Source of the DNA: JANQIO01 sp038746745
GTDB lineage: Bacteria > Pseudomonadota > Gammaproteobacteria > Pseudomonadales > Halieaceae
Direction: 5' to 3'
Length of the DNA: 64,000 bases
Assembly (NCBI GenBank): GCA_038746745.1
Contig: JBCDKJ010000008.1
Location: 1-64,000 of the forward strand
The notes under the pieces were generated by a model that saw only the letters and a list, made by a program, of their open reading frames with translations, did no database searches and had not been told where the DNA came from. A program made the position numbers and the translations under genes. This document shows, piece by piece, positions 7,987 through 17,482 of this stretch; within the stretch, counting starts at the first letter, position 1, and each line of letters opens with the position of its first letter.

Positions 7987-8604
7987 TCACCAGGTCAAAT
8001 CTTCCGGTAGCCAGCGCAGGTCCTCTGATCGGTCTATATCTGGTACTGCTGCCTGCACCTCGACACGTCGCTCGTAACGCATCAGGGCAGCAAGACTTTG
8101 CTCAAGCACGCTGTCGGTACCCCAGGTGATGCCGACAAAAATCTCCGGGCAAAATACGCGAAGCCCCATTAACACATAGCCCCCGTCGTAGGCAGGAATT
8201 AAGGTCACGTCTGCGCGATCCAGCGCTGCGCTTGTTGCTGCTATATGTTCCGGACCCAGTGACGGTGCATCACTTCCCACCAACACAGCTTTGTCATGGT
8301 TCGCCAGAGTGCGCCTTGCGATGAACGCCATGCGCTCGCCGAGGTCTCCAGCCGGTTGTGTGGCAATCTCTGCAGCGCCCAGGCTCAAACACTCTGTAAA
8401 CATCGAATGCTGCGGGTCGCCATCAACCCACAGTGTAAGTGGTGCTGCAGCGGCGAGCCGACGTGTCATGTACCGCGTCATAGCCTGGTGCAGAGAGAGC
8501 GCCTGTGCTGACGAGAGCTGTGGCTGCATGCGCGTTTTTACAGCACCCATGACGGGTTCCCGCGTCAGTTGCGCGATCGCTAGTCCAGCTTGTGGGCCAC
8601 TCAT
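7987..8604 (-). CDS. TIGR04282-type (DUF2064) glycosyltransferase
   Basis: The ATG at 8604 is preferred over an upstream in-frame start at 8634 because AAGGAG lies 8 nt before it. This gives 205 residues. A nucleotidyltransferase-like fold is indicated by the N-terminal KTRMQP motif, the LVGSDAPSLGPEH block and the AYDGGYVLMGL block near the C-terminus. The family is annotated as arsenosugar biosynthesis-associated and is nearly always paired with the TIGR04283 protein, as here. No arsenic methyltransferase or radical-SAM partner is in the window, so the substrate is uncertain. Confidence 0.85.
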   Translation of the reverse strand: MSGPQAGLAIAQLTREPVMGAVKTRMQPQLSSAQALSLHQAMTRYMTRRLAAAAPLTLWVDGDPQHSMFTECLSLGAAEIATQPAGDLGERMAFIARRTLANHDKAVLVGSDAPSLGPEHIAATSAALDRADVTLIPAYDGGYVLMGLRVFCPEIFVGITWGTDSVLEQSLAALMRYERRVEVQAAVPDIDRSEDLRWLPEDLTW

Positions 8605-8664
8605 GCAGCGTACTCCTTGATAGCTGCTTATCAACGCTGTTGAGGCGATAGCCCCGACTCAGTG

Positions 8665-9363
8665 TTACTCAGGATAATAGCGTTGATGCAGCGATGCGGG
8701 GGATTCCCCCAGCCAATACCGTAATCGCAAGCTCCACATCAGCGCGACGGTGCGCAAAATTCCACGCTGCTCCCAGCGACGACTGGAGGTCACGACCGGA
8801 TCGGCTATCACTCGCGGTGGGGCTTGCTGACGTAGCCGCTTGCTCAATTCGATATCCTCCATCAAAGGGATGTCAGCGAAGCCTCCGAGCTTTGCAAAGC
8901 GAGCACGTTCCACGAACAAACATTGATCGCCGGTGGCAATACGTGTCCATCGGCTGCGCCAGCACATGAAGCGTTCTATGATGCGAAACCGCCAGTCCGC
9001 GCCTGACAGCCTGACATTAAAGAAACCCCAGACTGGATCGTCATCCAGTGCCCGCAGAAAATCACCCACTGCGATAGAGGGCTGACTGTCCGCGTGCAGA
9101 AAAAGAATGTGACGACCCTTTGCCTGCAAAGCGCCCGCATTTTGCTGCTTGGCACGACCACGTGCGCTGTGTACCAGCAAGCACCCGTTGGCTGCAGCTA
9201 CAGCTGTGGTCTGGTCGGTACTGCCGCCATCGACCACGATTATCTCTGCCACAGTTCTCCAGGACGTTAACGCTGTCAGTAGCCCGGGCAGAGCTGCGGC
9301 CTCGTTCAGCACCGGGATCACAATACTCACCCAAGGTCTGCGTAGTGGTTCGTGTGCAGGCAT
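8665..9363 (-). CDS. TIGR04283-type family 2 glycosyltransferase
   Basis: A 232-residue GT-A glycosyltransferase. The N-terminal SIVIPVLNEAAALPGLL and IIVVDGGSTDQT motifs bind the nucleotide sugar, and FLHADSQP contains the D-x-D-like metal site (about 91-98). FNVRLSG and a C-terminal VTSSRRWEQRG follow, typical of this subfamily. It lies upstream of and on the same strand as the TIGR04282 gene (60-bp spacer), so the two are probably one operon. Transfer of a sugar to an arsenic or lipid acceptor is a family-based guess. Confidence 0.88.
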   Translation of the reverse strand: MPAHEPLRRPWVSIVIPVLNEAAALPGLLTALTSWRTVAEIIVVDGGSTDQTTAVAAANGCLLVHSARGRAKQQNAGALQAKGRHILFLHADSQPSIAVGDFLRALDDDPVWGFFNVRLSGADWRFRIIERFMCWRSRWTRIATGDQCLFVERARFAKLGGFADIPLMEDIELSKRLRQQAPPRVIADPVVTSSRRWEQRGILRTVALMWSLRLRYWLGESPASLHQRYYPE

Positions 9364-9435
9364 GGGTTTATGATACGTACCGCAACGGCGGCGGCAAATT
9401 GCTCGCCGACAGCACCAGCCCCACGAGAGACAGCC

Positions 9436-10809
9436 ATGGATCCCAGTCAGGTGAAGGACAAGGCGGCAGCACGCGCCTTTATTCAGGAATACAACATTCA
9501 GAACATCAAGCTGGCCGTCACCGATCTGGATGGCGTACTGCGCGGCAAGTATGTCAGCACAAAGAAATTTCTATCGGCATTGGACAAAGGCTTTGGCTTC
9601 TGCGATGTAATCTTTGGCTGGGATAGCGCAGACGAGCTCTACGCTGAAGATTCCTTCACCGGCTGGGCGCGCGCTTTTCCTGATGCCTGGGCGATGGTAG
9701 ACCCTGCCAGCTGCAGAGCGCTGCCGCTGGAGTCTGCGCCCTGCGCGCTGTTTCTGGCCGATTTTAGTGAAGACCAGGCGGCCAGTGTGTGTCCCCGCAG
9801 CATTCTGAAGCGCGTCCTCGCGCTGGGACGAGAGCTCGGTTACACCGCGCGCGCTGCCGCGGAATTCGAGTTTTTTCTGTTTGACGAAACGCCCGACAGT
9901 ATCCGGGACAAGGGCTATCGTCAGTTACAGCCCATGACGCCGGGTATGTTTGGCTACTCAGTACTGAGGAACTCTACCCACGAGGACATTTATCATCAGC
10001 TCTTATCCATGACGGAACAGATGGGCATGCCCCTTGAGGGTCTGCACACGGAGACCGGCCCCGGCGTTCTGGAGGCGGCACTGGAGCATCAGGATGCCCT
10101 GCGAGCGGCAGACGATGCTGCTCTGTTTAAGACGTTTACCAAAGTACTGGCGCAGCAGCAGGGTCTGATGGCGACCTTTATGGCAAGGTGGTCTTCGGAG
10201 TTACCCGGGCAGTCAGGACACTTGCATATGTCTCTCAAGGAACGCGGCGGTGACGGGGCGTTCTTTGACGAAAGTAAGCCCGACAATATGGCAGACGTCA
10301 TGCGCTGGTTTATCGGTGGCCAGCAGGCGCTTATGCCCGAGCTGCTAAGCATGGTCGCCGGAAGCTGTAATAGTTACACCCGGTTGGTGCCGGGCTTCTG
10401 GGCTCCCACTGCAGCCAACTGGGGCGTAGATAATCGCACCTGCGCGATCCGCGCCATTCCAGGCAGCGCAGCTTCACAGCGTGTGGAGTATCGCGTAGCC
10501 GCTGCCGACATCAATCCTTATCTGGCGCTGGCTGCGGCCCTGGGCTCAGGTTTCTGGGGCATTCAACATCAAATCGAGCCGGATCAGCCCTACAGTGGGA
10601 ATGCCTATGAGGGTCGCTTCCCCAAGGCCCGCCAACTACCCACGACCCTGGGCGAGGCAGCAGGTCGGCTGCGTCGATCAAAAGCGGCACGCGAACTGTT
10701 TGGTGACGCGTTTGTCGACCACTACGCCTACACTCGCGAGTGGGAAGCTGCAGAGCAGCATAAGGCCGTGACAGACTGGCAGCTGGCCCGCTACTTCGAG
10801 ATTATCTGA
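9436..10809 (+). CDS. Glutamine synthetase family protein (gamma-glutamyl ligase-like)
   Basis: From the ATG at 9436 the protein has 457 residues. An upstream in-frame ATG would overlap the divergent glycosyltransferase and add an uncharacteristic tail. A beta-grasp N-domain (IKLAVTDLDGVLRGKYVS, about 18-35) precedes the catalytic domain: AAEFEFFLFD near 140, GQSGHLHMSL near 258, NRTCAIRAIPG near 333 and the EYRVAAADINPYLALAA helix. It resembles the PuuA/GlnA3 type, which ligates glutamate to an amine such as a polyamine, more than housekeeping GlnA. The iron alcohol dehydrogenase starts 2 nt after its stop, so a catabolic operon is likely. The amine substrate is unknown. Confidence 0.88.
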   Translation: MDPSQVKDKAAARAFIQEYNIQNIKLAVTDLDGVLRGKYVSTKKFLSALDKGFGFCDVIFGWDSADELYAEDSFTGWARAFPDAWAMVDPASCRALPLESAPCALFLADFSEDQAASVCPRSILKRVLALGRELGYTARAAAEFEFFLFDETPDSIRDKGYRQLQPMTPGMFGYSVLRNSTHEDIYHQLLSMTEQMGMPLEGLHTETGPGVLEAALEHQDALRAADDAALFKTFTKVLAQQQGLMATFMARWSSELPGQSGHLHMSLKERGGDGAFFDESKPDNMADVMRWFIGGQQALMPELLSMVAGSCNSYTRLVPGFWAPTAANWGVDNRTCAIRAIPGSAASQRVEYRVAAADINPYLALAAALGSGFWGIQHQIEPDQPYSGNAYEGRFPKARQLPTTLGEAAGRLRRSKAARELFGDAFVDHYAYTREWEAAEQHKAVTDWQLARYFEII

Positions 10810-10811
10810 AC

Positions 10812-11999
10812 ATGTCGCTTCCTCACAGGGACTGGCATTTCCCAACGTCCATTCGGTTTGGCAACGGTCGCGTGACGGAGCTGGCGTCTGCGGCGCAGTC
10901 GCTTGGCATGCGTCGCCCAATGCTGGTCACGGATAGCGGGCTAGCTTCTCTTCCCTTTATCACGACGGCACGTGATCTGCTGGCCCGTGCTGGACTGGGC
11001 GATACGTTTTACGGTGACGTTGCGGGCAACCCCGCGGAGAGCCATGTCACCGAGGGCATAGGGCTGTATCTGGCAGCAGATTGCGACGGCGTTATCGGGA
11101 TCGGCGGTGGCTCCGCACTGGATTGTGCAAAATCCATCGCGCTTGCCGCGCGCCAGCAACGGCCTCTGTTTGACTTCGAGGATGTCGGCGACAACTGGAC
11201 CCGAGCCGATAGTGAAAAGATCGCTCCATGCATCGCCGTACCGACGACGGCGGGCACGGGCTCCGAGGTGGGCCGGGCGGCGGTGATTCTGGACCAGTCC
11301 ACGCAGACAAAGCGTTTGCTGTTCCATCCGAAAATGCTGCCCGCGCTGGTGATATCGGATCCCGAGCTAACGCTGGGGTTGCCGCCAAACATCACGGCAT
11401 GGACCGGCGTGGATGCCTTCGTTCACGCGCTGGAGGCCTGGTGTGCGCCCGGTTACCATCCCATGGCCGACGGCATTGCAATGGAGGCCATGCGCACGGT
11501 TCTACGCTGGCTGCCTGTCGCTGTCGACGATGGTGCCAACCTGGAGGCGCGAGGACATATGCTGGTCGCAGCATCTATGGGTGCCACGGCGTTTCAAAAA
11601 GGCCTGGGATCGATCCACTCGCTCTCGCATGTTCTGGGAGCGCGCTACCATTTACACCACGGTCTCACAAACGCCATCGTCATGCCCTACGGCCTGGCAC
11701 GGAACGCGCGCTTCCTGGACGCACGCATGACGGATCTGTGCACTGCTCTTGGACTGAAAGGTCGCAGCACACAGGACCTGGTTGAGCATTTACTGGCGTT
11801 TCTGGAGCACCTGGAGATACCGCGTAAGCTGGCGCAGCTCGACACACGTTTTGATCTGTCCGCGATCGCGGCCGAAGACATTGGCGCGGCGGCCTTTGCA
11901 GACCCATCAACGTCGACAAATGCCGGGCCAATAGATGCTGCCGAATTGGCAGCTCTGTATAGGGACGCCGTGCAGGGGGATCTTAACTTCGGGTACTGA
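10812..11999 (+). CDS. Iron-containing alcohol dehydrogenase
   Basis: A 395-residue member of the Fe-ADH family. It has the NAD-binding GGGSALDCAK loop (about 96-106) and PTTAGTGSEVGRAAV (about 140-155). The metal-site helix is DAFVHALEAW, with further His ligands in SLSHVLGARYHLHHG. It oxidises an alcohol or reduces an aldehyde with NAD(P). Its position 2 nt downstream of the glutamine-synthetase-like gene suggests one pathway, perhaps amine/amino-alcohol breakdown. The exact substrate is not visible. Confidence 0.93.
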   Translation: MSLPHRDWHFPTSIRFGNGRVTELASAAQSLGMRRPMLVTDSGLASLPFITTARDLLARAGLGDTFYGDVAGNPAESHVTEGIGLYLAADCDGVIGIGGGSALDCAKSIALAARQQRPLFDFEDVGDNWTRADSEKIAPCIAVPTTAGTGSEVGRAAVILDQSTQTKRLLFHPKMLPALVISDPELTLGLPPNITAWTGVDAFVHALEAWCAPGYHPMADGIAMEAMRTVLRWLPVAVDDGANLEARGHMLVAASMGATAFQKGLGSIHSLSHVLGARYHLHHGLTNAIVMPYGLARNARFLDARMTDLCTALGLKGRSTQDLVEHLLAFLEHLEIPRKLAQLDTRFDLSAIAAEDIGAAAFADPSTSTNAGPIDAAELAALYRDAVQGDLNFGY

Positions 12000-12031
12000 G
12001 CCGCCCGCGAAACGAAGACGCGCGGTCGCGT

Positions 12032-13114
12032 TCAAAGCGAGGCGATCACTGCCTCACTGGCTGGCTGCCGGTTTTCCACCAGGGCTGACCAGACCAGCCG
12101 TACACGCTCAGCGTCGTCAATGCGCTGAATGCTGATACCGCGGGCAACACCGTCCACCAGAGACATCATGGCTTCTGTAGCACGGCGCATGACTTCGCCC
12201 TTGCCCCACTCTGTATCGCGCTTCTGAATCTGTGCAGGAGCAAAGAAAAATTCAGGCTTAGGTCCCGGTAGCGATTCCGTTGCCGCACCAAAAGACTCCC
12301 AGTGTGTCGCGCCTACGGCAAGACTCAGCCGGAGGCTTTCACCAAAATGCTGGTGCAGCGCCGAGGTCAGACGCGCATCACCCGACATATCGACATAGGC
12401 AACAGACTCCGCCGCGTCGAGGACATCCTCATTGCCATAGGTCACGACCTGATCATAGGCACCGAGGCTCTGAGTGAAAGACGCGTTTCCCGACGAGGTG
12501 ATACCTACAATACGTGCAGATACCTCGCTGCTGTCCTGCAGCAGCTTTGCCATGCCAAACGCGGTCTTGGAAGACGCCGAACCCACCAGTACCGCTTCAG
12601 CGCCAAACATAGCGTTATCGAGCAGGAAGTCATACAGCAGGTACGAGGTGGCGAACAGAGGAAAGAAAATACAGCGCTCATTCTCCATCGCCTGCAGTGT
12701 GGCGGGTTCGACCGCAGTGCGACTGTAATGGTTATAGGTCGCCGGCAGATCGCATCGATGCGGACTGACCTCAGTGGCCTGTCCAGGCTTTACGCGATCA
12801 AGCGTCAGCACCGTTTCACTGGCCATGGGAAAGAAGCCGTACAGACGCTCACCCACGACTAAGTCCGGATGCGAAGACTCCACCACATTACCCAAACCCC
12901 AGCAGGGGACATGACCCCAGCGTTCATCTCCCGGATAGAAATGCCAGTAACCGATCGTGTCGCCCGCCACCGCATAGGTCACATTATTGGCGGTCAACGC
13001 AAAGCGGTCGATCGCAACACGTACTTGCCCTGCGTGCAAATCGAGGGAATCCAGTGTGATAAGGCGTGAACTGCGAATATTGTCTCGCGCTACCTGTAAG
13101 CTCTTAATGCTCAT
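12032..13114 (-). CDS. DUF2855 family protein
   Basis: A 360-residue protein of the DUF2855 family. It starts SLQVARDNI and has the conserved block LTANNVTYAVAGDTIGYW at about 38-55, followed by WGHVPCWGLGNV. The fold is related to medium-chain dehydrogenases/quinone reductases (a GroES-like N-part and a Rossmann part around AVLVGSASSKTAFGMAKLL). An NADP-binding role is therefore plausible, but no reaction is known. It lies 92 bp downstream of the lipase gene on the same strand, so it may be the last gene of the lipid cluster. Confidence 0.85.
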   Translation of the reverse strand: MSIKSLQVARDNIRSSRLITLDSLDLHAGQVRVAIDRFALTANNVTYAVAGDTIGYWHFYPGDERWGHVPCWGLGNVVESSHPDLVVGERLYGFFPMASETVLTLDRVKPGQATEVSPHRCDLPATYNHYSRTAVEPATLQAMENERCIFFPLFATSYLLYDFLLDNAMFGAEAVLVGSASSKTAFGMAKLLQDSSEVSARIVGITSSGNASFTQSLGAYDQVVTYGNEDVLDAAESVAYVDMSGDARLTSALHQHFGESLRLSLAVGATHWESFGAATESLPGPKPEFFFAPAQIQKRDTEWGKGEVMRRATEAMMSLVDGVARGISIQRIDDAERVRLVWSALVENRQPASEAVIASL

Positions 13115-13206
13115 TGTGCTCCCCTCCTGCCATTATTGATGCTGTACACACCCAGGCAGCCGTCAAGCAGACGTCAAACAGACGACGATTAAACTTTTGG
13201 AACATC

Positions 13207-14085
13207 TCAATCTCCCTGGCGTCTCGCGTGGTTACCCTCTGTGCTACGCCGGTCCAGGCGCGTGTTAAGCCAAGCAGCCAGATCAGCAAAAACACTGGCA
13301 CGTTCCGGCTCATTAAATATTTCATGATAAAGGCCAGGATACAGCTTCAAAGTCTTGTCTTTACTGCAGGCGCGCTCGTGCAGCAGGACGGACCCACTGT
13401 GCGCGGTTAGCACATCAGCATCGCCGTGGAGGCACAACAGTGGCAGTGTCAACTCTTCTGCCCGCTTCTGCACTTCGGCCATCGTGGCGAACAGCTCCCA
13501 TACCAATCGCGCGGATAGCTTGCCGCGATAGATTTTCGGATCATCGAGATAGATTTGAACCTCGCTGAGATCACGACTAATCCCCGCTGCATCCAACTGT
13601 AGAACCCCCAGCGTCGGCCACAATACAGACAACCCTCGAATGATCCCCAGCTGCCAGTCAGGCGGCGTAAGATCGGTTGCTATGGCGGGTGCTGACAGGG
13701 CGCAGGCCGCAAAAGCATCCGGCCCATCAAGCAGATACCGGGCCGCGATTAATCCACCCATAGAGTGGCCCAACAGCACCTGCGGCGTTGTCTCGAAACG
13801 CCCGTCCAGGAGGCCTGCAAACGTATCCACCGCGTCCAGGTACTCAGCAAAGCGTCGAATATGCCCGCGCCGGCCGGCAGACTCGCCGTGGCCGGGAAGG
13901 TCAAGGCTGGCCACGGCATAGCCGAGGGCAGTAAAGTTTTCTGCGAAGCGTTGGTAGCGCCCGCTGTGCTCTGCAGCGCCATGGACAATCACTATAAGCG
14001 CACGAGCTTCCATCGCGGGTTGCCACAGCCGGTAGAAAAGCTGCTCACCAGCACTACCTGTAAAGTGGGCCTTCTCCAGAGACAT
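13207..14085 (-). CDS. Alpha/beta hydrolase, monoacylglycerol lipase / lysophospholipase-like
   Basis: A 292-residue serine hydrolase. The nucleophile Ser108 sits in LLGHSMGG. The oxyanion HG motif is VHGAAEHSGRY (35-44) and LDLPGHGES follows. The acid is in CLHGDADVLT near 235 and the His in LYHEIFNEPER near 265. It should cleave monoacylglycerol or lysophospholipid. Its ATG sits on the last bases of the gpsA frame, so translation is probably coupled to glycerol-3-phosphate synthesis. No signal peptide is seen. The lipid substrate is inferred from family and context. Confidence 0.88.
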   Translation of the reverse strand: MSLEKAHFTGSAGEQLFYRLWQPAMEARALIVIVHGAAEHSGRYQRFAENFTALGYAVASLDLPGHGESAGRRGHIRRFAEYLDAVDTFAGLLDGRFETTPQVLLGHSMGGLIAARYLLDGPDAFAACALSAPAIATDLTPPDWQLGIIRGLSVLWPTLGVLQLDAAGISRDLSEVQIYLDDPKIYRGKLSARLVWELFATMAEVQKRAEELTLPLLCLHGDADVLTAHSGSVLLHERACSKDKTLKLYPGLYHEIFNEPERASVFADLAAWLNTRLDRRSTEGNHARRQGD

Positions 14086-15086
14086 TAACCTGGCTCAGAC
14101 TCAGCGCCGGGCAATACCCGCAACAATCCCCTAAAGGCCTGGCGCGCAGTACGTCGGCCTGACACCACCGCATAAACATCGCTGGCAATGGGCATCGAAA
14201 TGCCTTTGGACTCGGCCAATGCCATCACCGCAGGCGCGCTTTTGACGCCCTCGGCCACCATGGTCATGGCCGCAATGACCTCGTCAATATGCCGCCCTTT
14301 TCCCAGCTCCATACCCACGTGCCGGTTGCGACTCTGCGGGCTGGTGCAGGTGGCAATCATGTCACCCATCCCTGCAAGGCCAGAAAACGTCTCAGTGCGC
14401 CCGCCCAGCGCTACCCCCAGCCGTGTGACCTCCGCCAGTCCACGGGTTATCAGGGCGGACCGAGTATTGTCCCCGGCACCCTGCCCGTCCCCCATGCCTA
14501 CTGCGATGGCAATAATGTTCTTGAGGACGCCACCCAACTCGCAACCGATCACGTCATCGTTGGTGTATACACGGAACAGGCCCGAGCTAAGCAGCGCCTG
14601 CAGCTGTTGCACAATAATCTGATCCTCCATAGCGAGAACGCTGGCAGCCGCCTGGCCTGCCATAATCTCCCGCGCCAGATTGGGGCCTGTGAGTACTCCC
14701 ACCGGGTGCCCGGGCAAGACTTCCTGGATAATTTCTGTCATTCGCATCTGCGTATTCAGCTCCAGCCCTTTGGTCAGGCTGATGACAGGCACCCAGGCGC
14801 GCAAGTGCGGCTTCACCTCCTCCAGCACGGCACGGAAGCCCTGTGAAGGCACACCTATTACCAGCACGTCGGAGTCGGTTACCACGCCCGCCAGATCAGC
14901 GGATGCCCGCAGACGCTCGTTGAGTGTCGCATCGGGCAGATACTTGTCATTGCGGTGCTCTCGATTAATCTGATCCACCGTGTTGGCATCTCTCGCCCAC
15001 AGCGTCACAGGCGTGTTGCGCGCAACTACCGATGCCACGGTTGTGCCCCAGGAACCGCCGCCCAGCAAGCCCACGTTCAAGCTCAT
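14085..15086 (-). CDS. gpsA: NAD(P)-dependent glycerol-3-phosphate dehydrogenase
   Basis: A 333-residue protein that reduces DHAP to sn-glycerol 3-phosphate for phospholipid synthesis. The Rossmann motif GLLGGGSWGTTVASV is at 6-20. SLTKGLE and GVLTGPNLAREI follow, and the catalytic Lys lies in ELGGVLKNIIAIA near 190. The C-terminal helical domain includes SRNRHVGMELGKG. It is followed without a gap by the lipase and preceded 77 bp upstream by plsB, so substrate-producing and acylating enzymes are co-transcribed. Confidence 0.97.
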   Translation of the reverse strand: MSLNVGLLGGGSWGTTVASVVARNTPVTLWARDANTVDQINREHRNDKYLPDATLNERLRASADLAGVVTDSDVLVIGVPSQGFRAVLEEVKPHLRAWVPVISLTKGLELNTQMRMTEIIQEVLPGHPVGVLTGPNLAREIMAGQAAASVLAMEDQIIVQQLQALLSSGLFRVYTNDDVIGCELGGVLKNIIAIAVGMGDGQGAGDNTRSALITRGLAEVTRLGVALGGRTETFSGLAGMGDMIATCTSPQSRNRHVGMELGKGRHIDEVIAAMTMVAEGVKSAPAVMALAESKGISMPIASDVYAVVSGRRTARQAFRGLLRVLPGAESEPG

Positions 15087-15163
15087 TACGTATCTCCCCA
15101 GCTGTTATCGCGCACCATTAACGTGTGTGCAGGAATGCCGCTCATCACTCGCAGTACGCCACG

Positions 15164-17482
15164 TTAACGCGGCAGTGCCACGGTGCGTATAAGATCAATC
15201 CGATGCGCCAATTCGCGTAAATCCTGACTGATCACTTTACGCTGCTCGCCGCGATCATCGCCACCGCCAGCATCGGTCAGGCCGCGGTTATCCAACAGAC
15301 GCCACGCGTTCTGAAACAACAGTTTGCCGATAGACGCCTGGCTACTAATACGGCGCTGCAGGTAGGCTTGTCGGCCGTAGGCCAGTGCCTCGCTGACGCA
15401 GGTTTTTTCATCCAGACCGGCATCGGCCGGTTGCCGCGCCAGAACATCAGCGACAATTCGATAGGCATCGACAAAGTGCAGCAGGGTAGCGTGGGCTACC
15501 AGCGGGAAGTACTCACCCATGACGCGCTGTGCAAAACCGCTCTCATCCGCCAGGCGCTGTTCCCAGTGCGGGTCATACCGGCAGAGCTCCGCGCGCAGGT
15601 CATCCCGGAATTCTGCGCTGGGGGCATAGAAAAACTCAAACTTAAACAGATCCCGCAAACGCTCTGCTTCCTCCCAAAAGCCATTGACCGAGCTAGAGTT
15701 AAACTGGGCCAGCTTCAGCATCGCCAGCTCAGCGATTGCCTTGTTTACAAAGTGATGGATAGTGGTATTGCGGTAGTAGCTGGCCACGCCGTCCTGCTCG
15801 GCAGAAATGGCATAAACGCGCTCAGGTCCACCGTCATAACTGGTAATCAAGCCGCTGCGCACCATGTTCTCTGCCAACTCCTGCAGCGGCGGGCGCTCCG
15901 CGTCGGCGGCAAGCACACTCGTCATACGAATGTCGCGGCGCCTCGCCCACTCCACCAGTGCGTCCATTTGCCGACGTAATTCCCTGGCGGTCAGGGCGCG
16001 CGGCGCAGCGCCCAGCAGAATCATCGTAACTAACGACGGCAAGGTTATGGGTGATACCTTGTTGACCTCAACGCCCACCTGGAAGGCGACCTTCTGTAAT
16101 GCCAGCGTATCGTCCGGCGACGGCGCGTGCTCTAACACTACCGGCTCGCCAAAGTCCATGTAGATGCTGCCCATAGGCTGACGCAGCCCGCGCAGGTAGC
16201 CTATAAACCAGCGCAGGCTTTCCGGACGCTTGATCCCGCCTGCTTGCTCCGACGCATAGTCGGCGACATCACCAATCAGGTCGTAGTTTATTGCGACGGG
16301 AATGATGTGCAGGCGCTCCGCGCCAGAGCCATGGGCGGCTTCAATCACATACTTCAAAATACCGTAACGAGGTGGCATTAACTTGCCCACTCGCGAACGG
16401 GTACCTTCAAAGGCCCAAGTCAAGGGGAAACGCTTTTCAAGTAGATAACCGATGTAGCTGCGCAGGATGAACTTGTAAAGCCGATCGTCCTGAAAACTTC
16501 GACGAATAAAGATGCCTCCAGCTCGACGCGCCATAAAACCCAGGCCGCCGAATGCCATATTTACACCACCCAGCAGGTGCGGTGCGGGGAAGTCGTTCTT
16601 AAAAAAGGTCCAGTGCATGGCAAACCCATCCACGTGGGTTTTGTGAGTCCACAACAGCGCGGTCGGATACTCTCTGGTAATTTGGCGAACACGCTCCAGG
16701 CCCGCCTCATCGATCACGATATCGGTCTCATACCCCAGGGAAATAATCTTGCGGTTAAGCAAACCCATGGCGTCCAGCCAAAACGTGCGCGGTATGGAGA
16801 CGAGCTCCTTCATGATGTCTGCCGCCTCGCGCTGCAACTCTGCCAGGGGCACGCTTTCTTCAGCGCTTAGCTGCTGCAAGCCCGCACGAAAGTCGGGACT
16901 GTTACGCATGTTTTTGGCGACCTGGCGAGGCACTTTATAGCGGCTGCCTCGCAGTCGGCGCTCGGCAATATCCAGCGCAAGCCCGGCCTGGCCGGCTATA
17001 AAGTCTGCCAGTTGAGTGGGGCTGGCTGCTTCTCCCCGCGTCCTGGCATAGCGCTGACGCAGCTCTTCCAGCGTGGCGCTGTCTCCAGCAATACACTGGG
17101 CGCGCTCAGAGTGACGTCGCAGTATGCGTCGAGCGCGAGCCGCCCCGGGTTTACGCGGGTTACCCCACAGCAAGTCGCGCAGGCGCGGCGTGACCGTCTT
17201 ATTATCCACTGAATTTAGCCAGGCCACTCGCAGCGGGACGATGCGAGTCTGTGCAGGCAAATCCAGGACTACAGACAGCGGTCGACTGGGAATATCTTCA
17301 GGGCTGCGCGCGATGGGAACCACTACAGTGTGGCATTCCGCGGCGCTATCGTCTTCGCCAGTTAAGGTGGCCAGCCAATCTCGCAGCAAGCTCTCTTCCA
17401 CTCGATGCGATGCGTCAAGTATGTAGAGTACGGTATCCCGCGCTGCCGATAAGGCGTCTGGCTGCTGCGACGCTGCTGTCAT
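15164..17482 (-). CDS. plsB: Glycerol-3-phosphate 1-O-acyltransferase
   Basis: A 772-residue membrane-associated acyltransferase that makes 1-acyl-glycerol-3-phosphate. The HX4D catalytic motif is HKTHVD (about 280-285, inside LLWTHKTHVDGF), the substrate motif GGIFIRRSF follows, and FEGTRSRVGKL is at about 360. The long N- and C-terminal regions match PlsB rather than the short PlsC. Its ATG follows the stop of the HAD-acyltransferase gene directly (TAAATG), and gpsA is 77 bp downstream. Confidence 0.95.
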   Translation of the reverse strand: MTAASQQPDALSAARDTVLYILDASHRVEESLLRDWLATLTGEDDSAAECHTVVVPIARSPEDIPSRPLSVVLDLPAQTRIVPLRVAWLNSVDNKTVTPRLRDLLWGNPRKPGAARARRILRRHSERAQCIAGDSATLEELRQRYARTRGEAASPTQLADFIAGQAGLALDIAERRLRGSRYKVPRQVAKNMRNSPDFRAGLQQLSAEESVPLAELQREAADIMKELVSIPRTFWLDAMGLLNRKIISLGYETDIVIDEAGLERVRQITREYPTALLWTHKTHVDGFAMHWTFFKNDFPAPHLLGGVNMAFGGLGFMARRAGGIFIRRSFQDDRLYKFILRSYIGYLLEKRFPLTWAFEGTRSRVGKLMPPRYGILKYVIEAAHGSGAERLHIIPVAINYDLIGDVADYASEQAGGIKRPESLRWFIGYLRGLRQPMGSIYMDFGEPVVLEHAPSPDDTLALQKVAFQVGVEVNKVSPITLPSLVTMILLGAAPRALTARELRRQMDALVEWARRRDIRMTSVLAADAERPPLQELAENMVRSGLITSYDGGPERVYAISAEQDGVASYYRNTTIHHFVNKAIAELAMLKLAQFNSSSVNGFWEEAERLRDLFKFEFFYAPSAEFRDDLRAELCRYDPHWEQRLADESGFAQRVMGEYFPLVAHATLLHFVDAYRIVADVLARQPADAGLDEKTCVSEALAYGRQAYLQRRISSQASIGKLLFQNAWRLLDNRGLTDAGGGDDRGEQRKVISQDLRELAHRIDLIRTVALPR

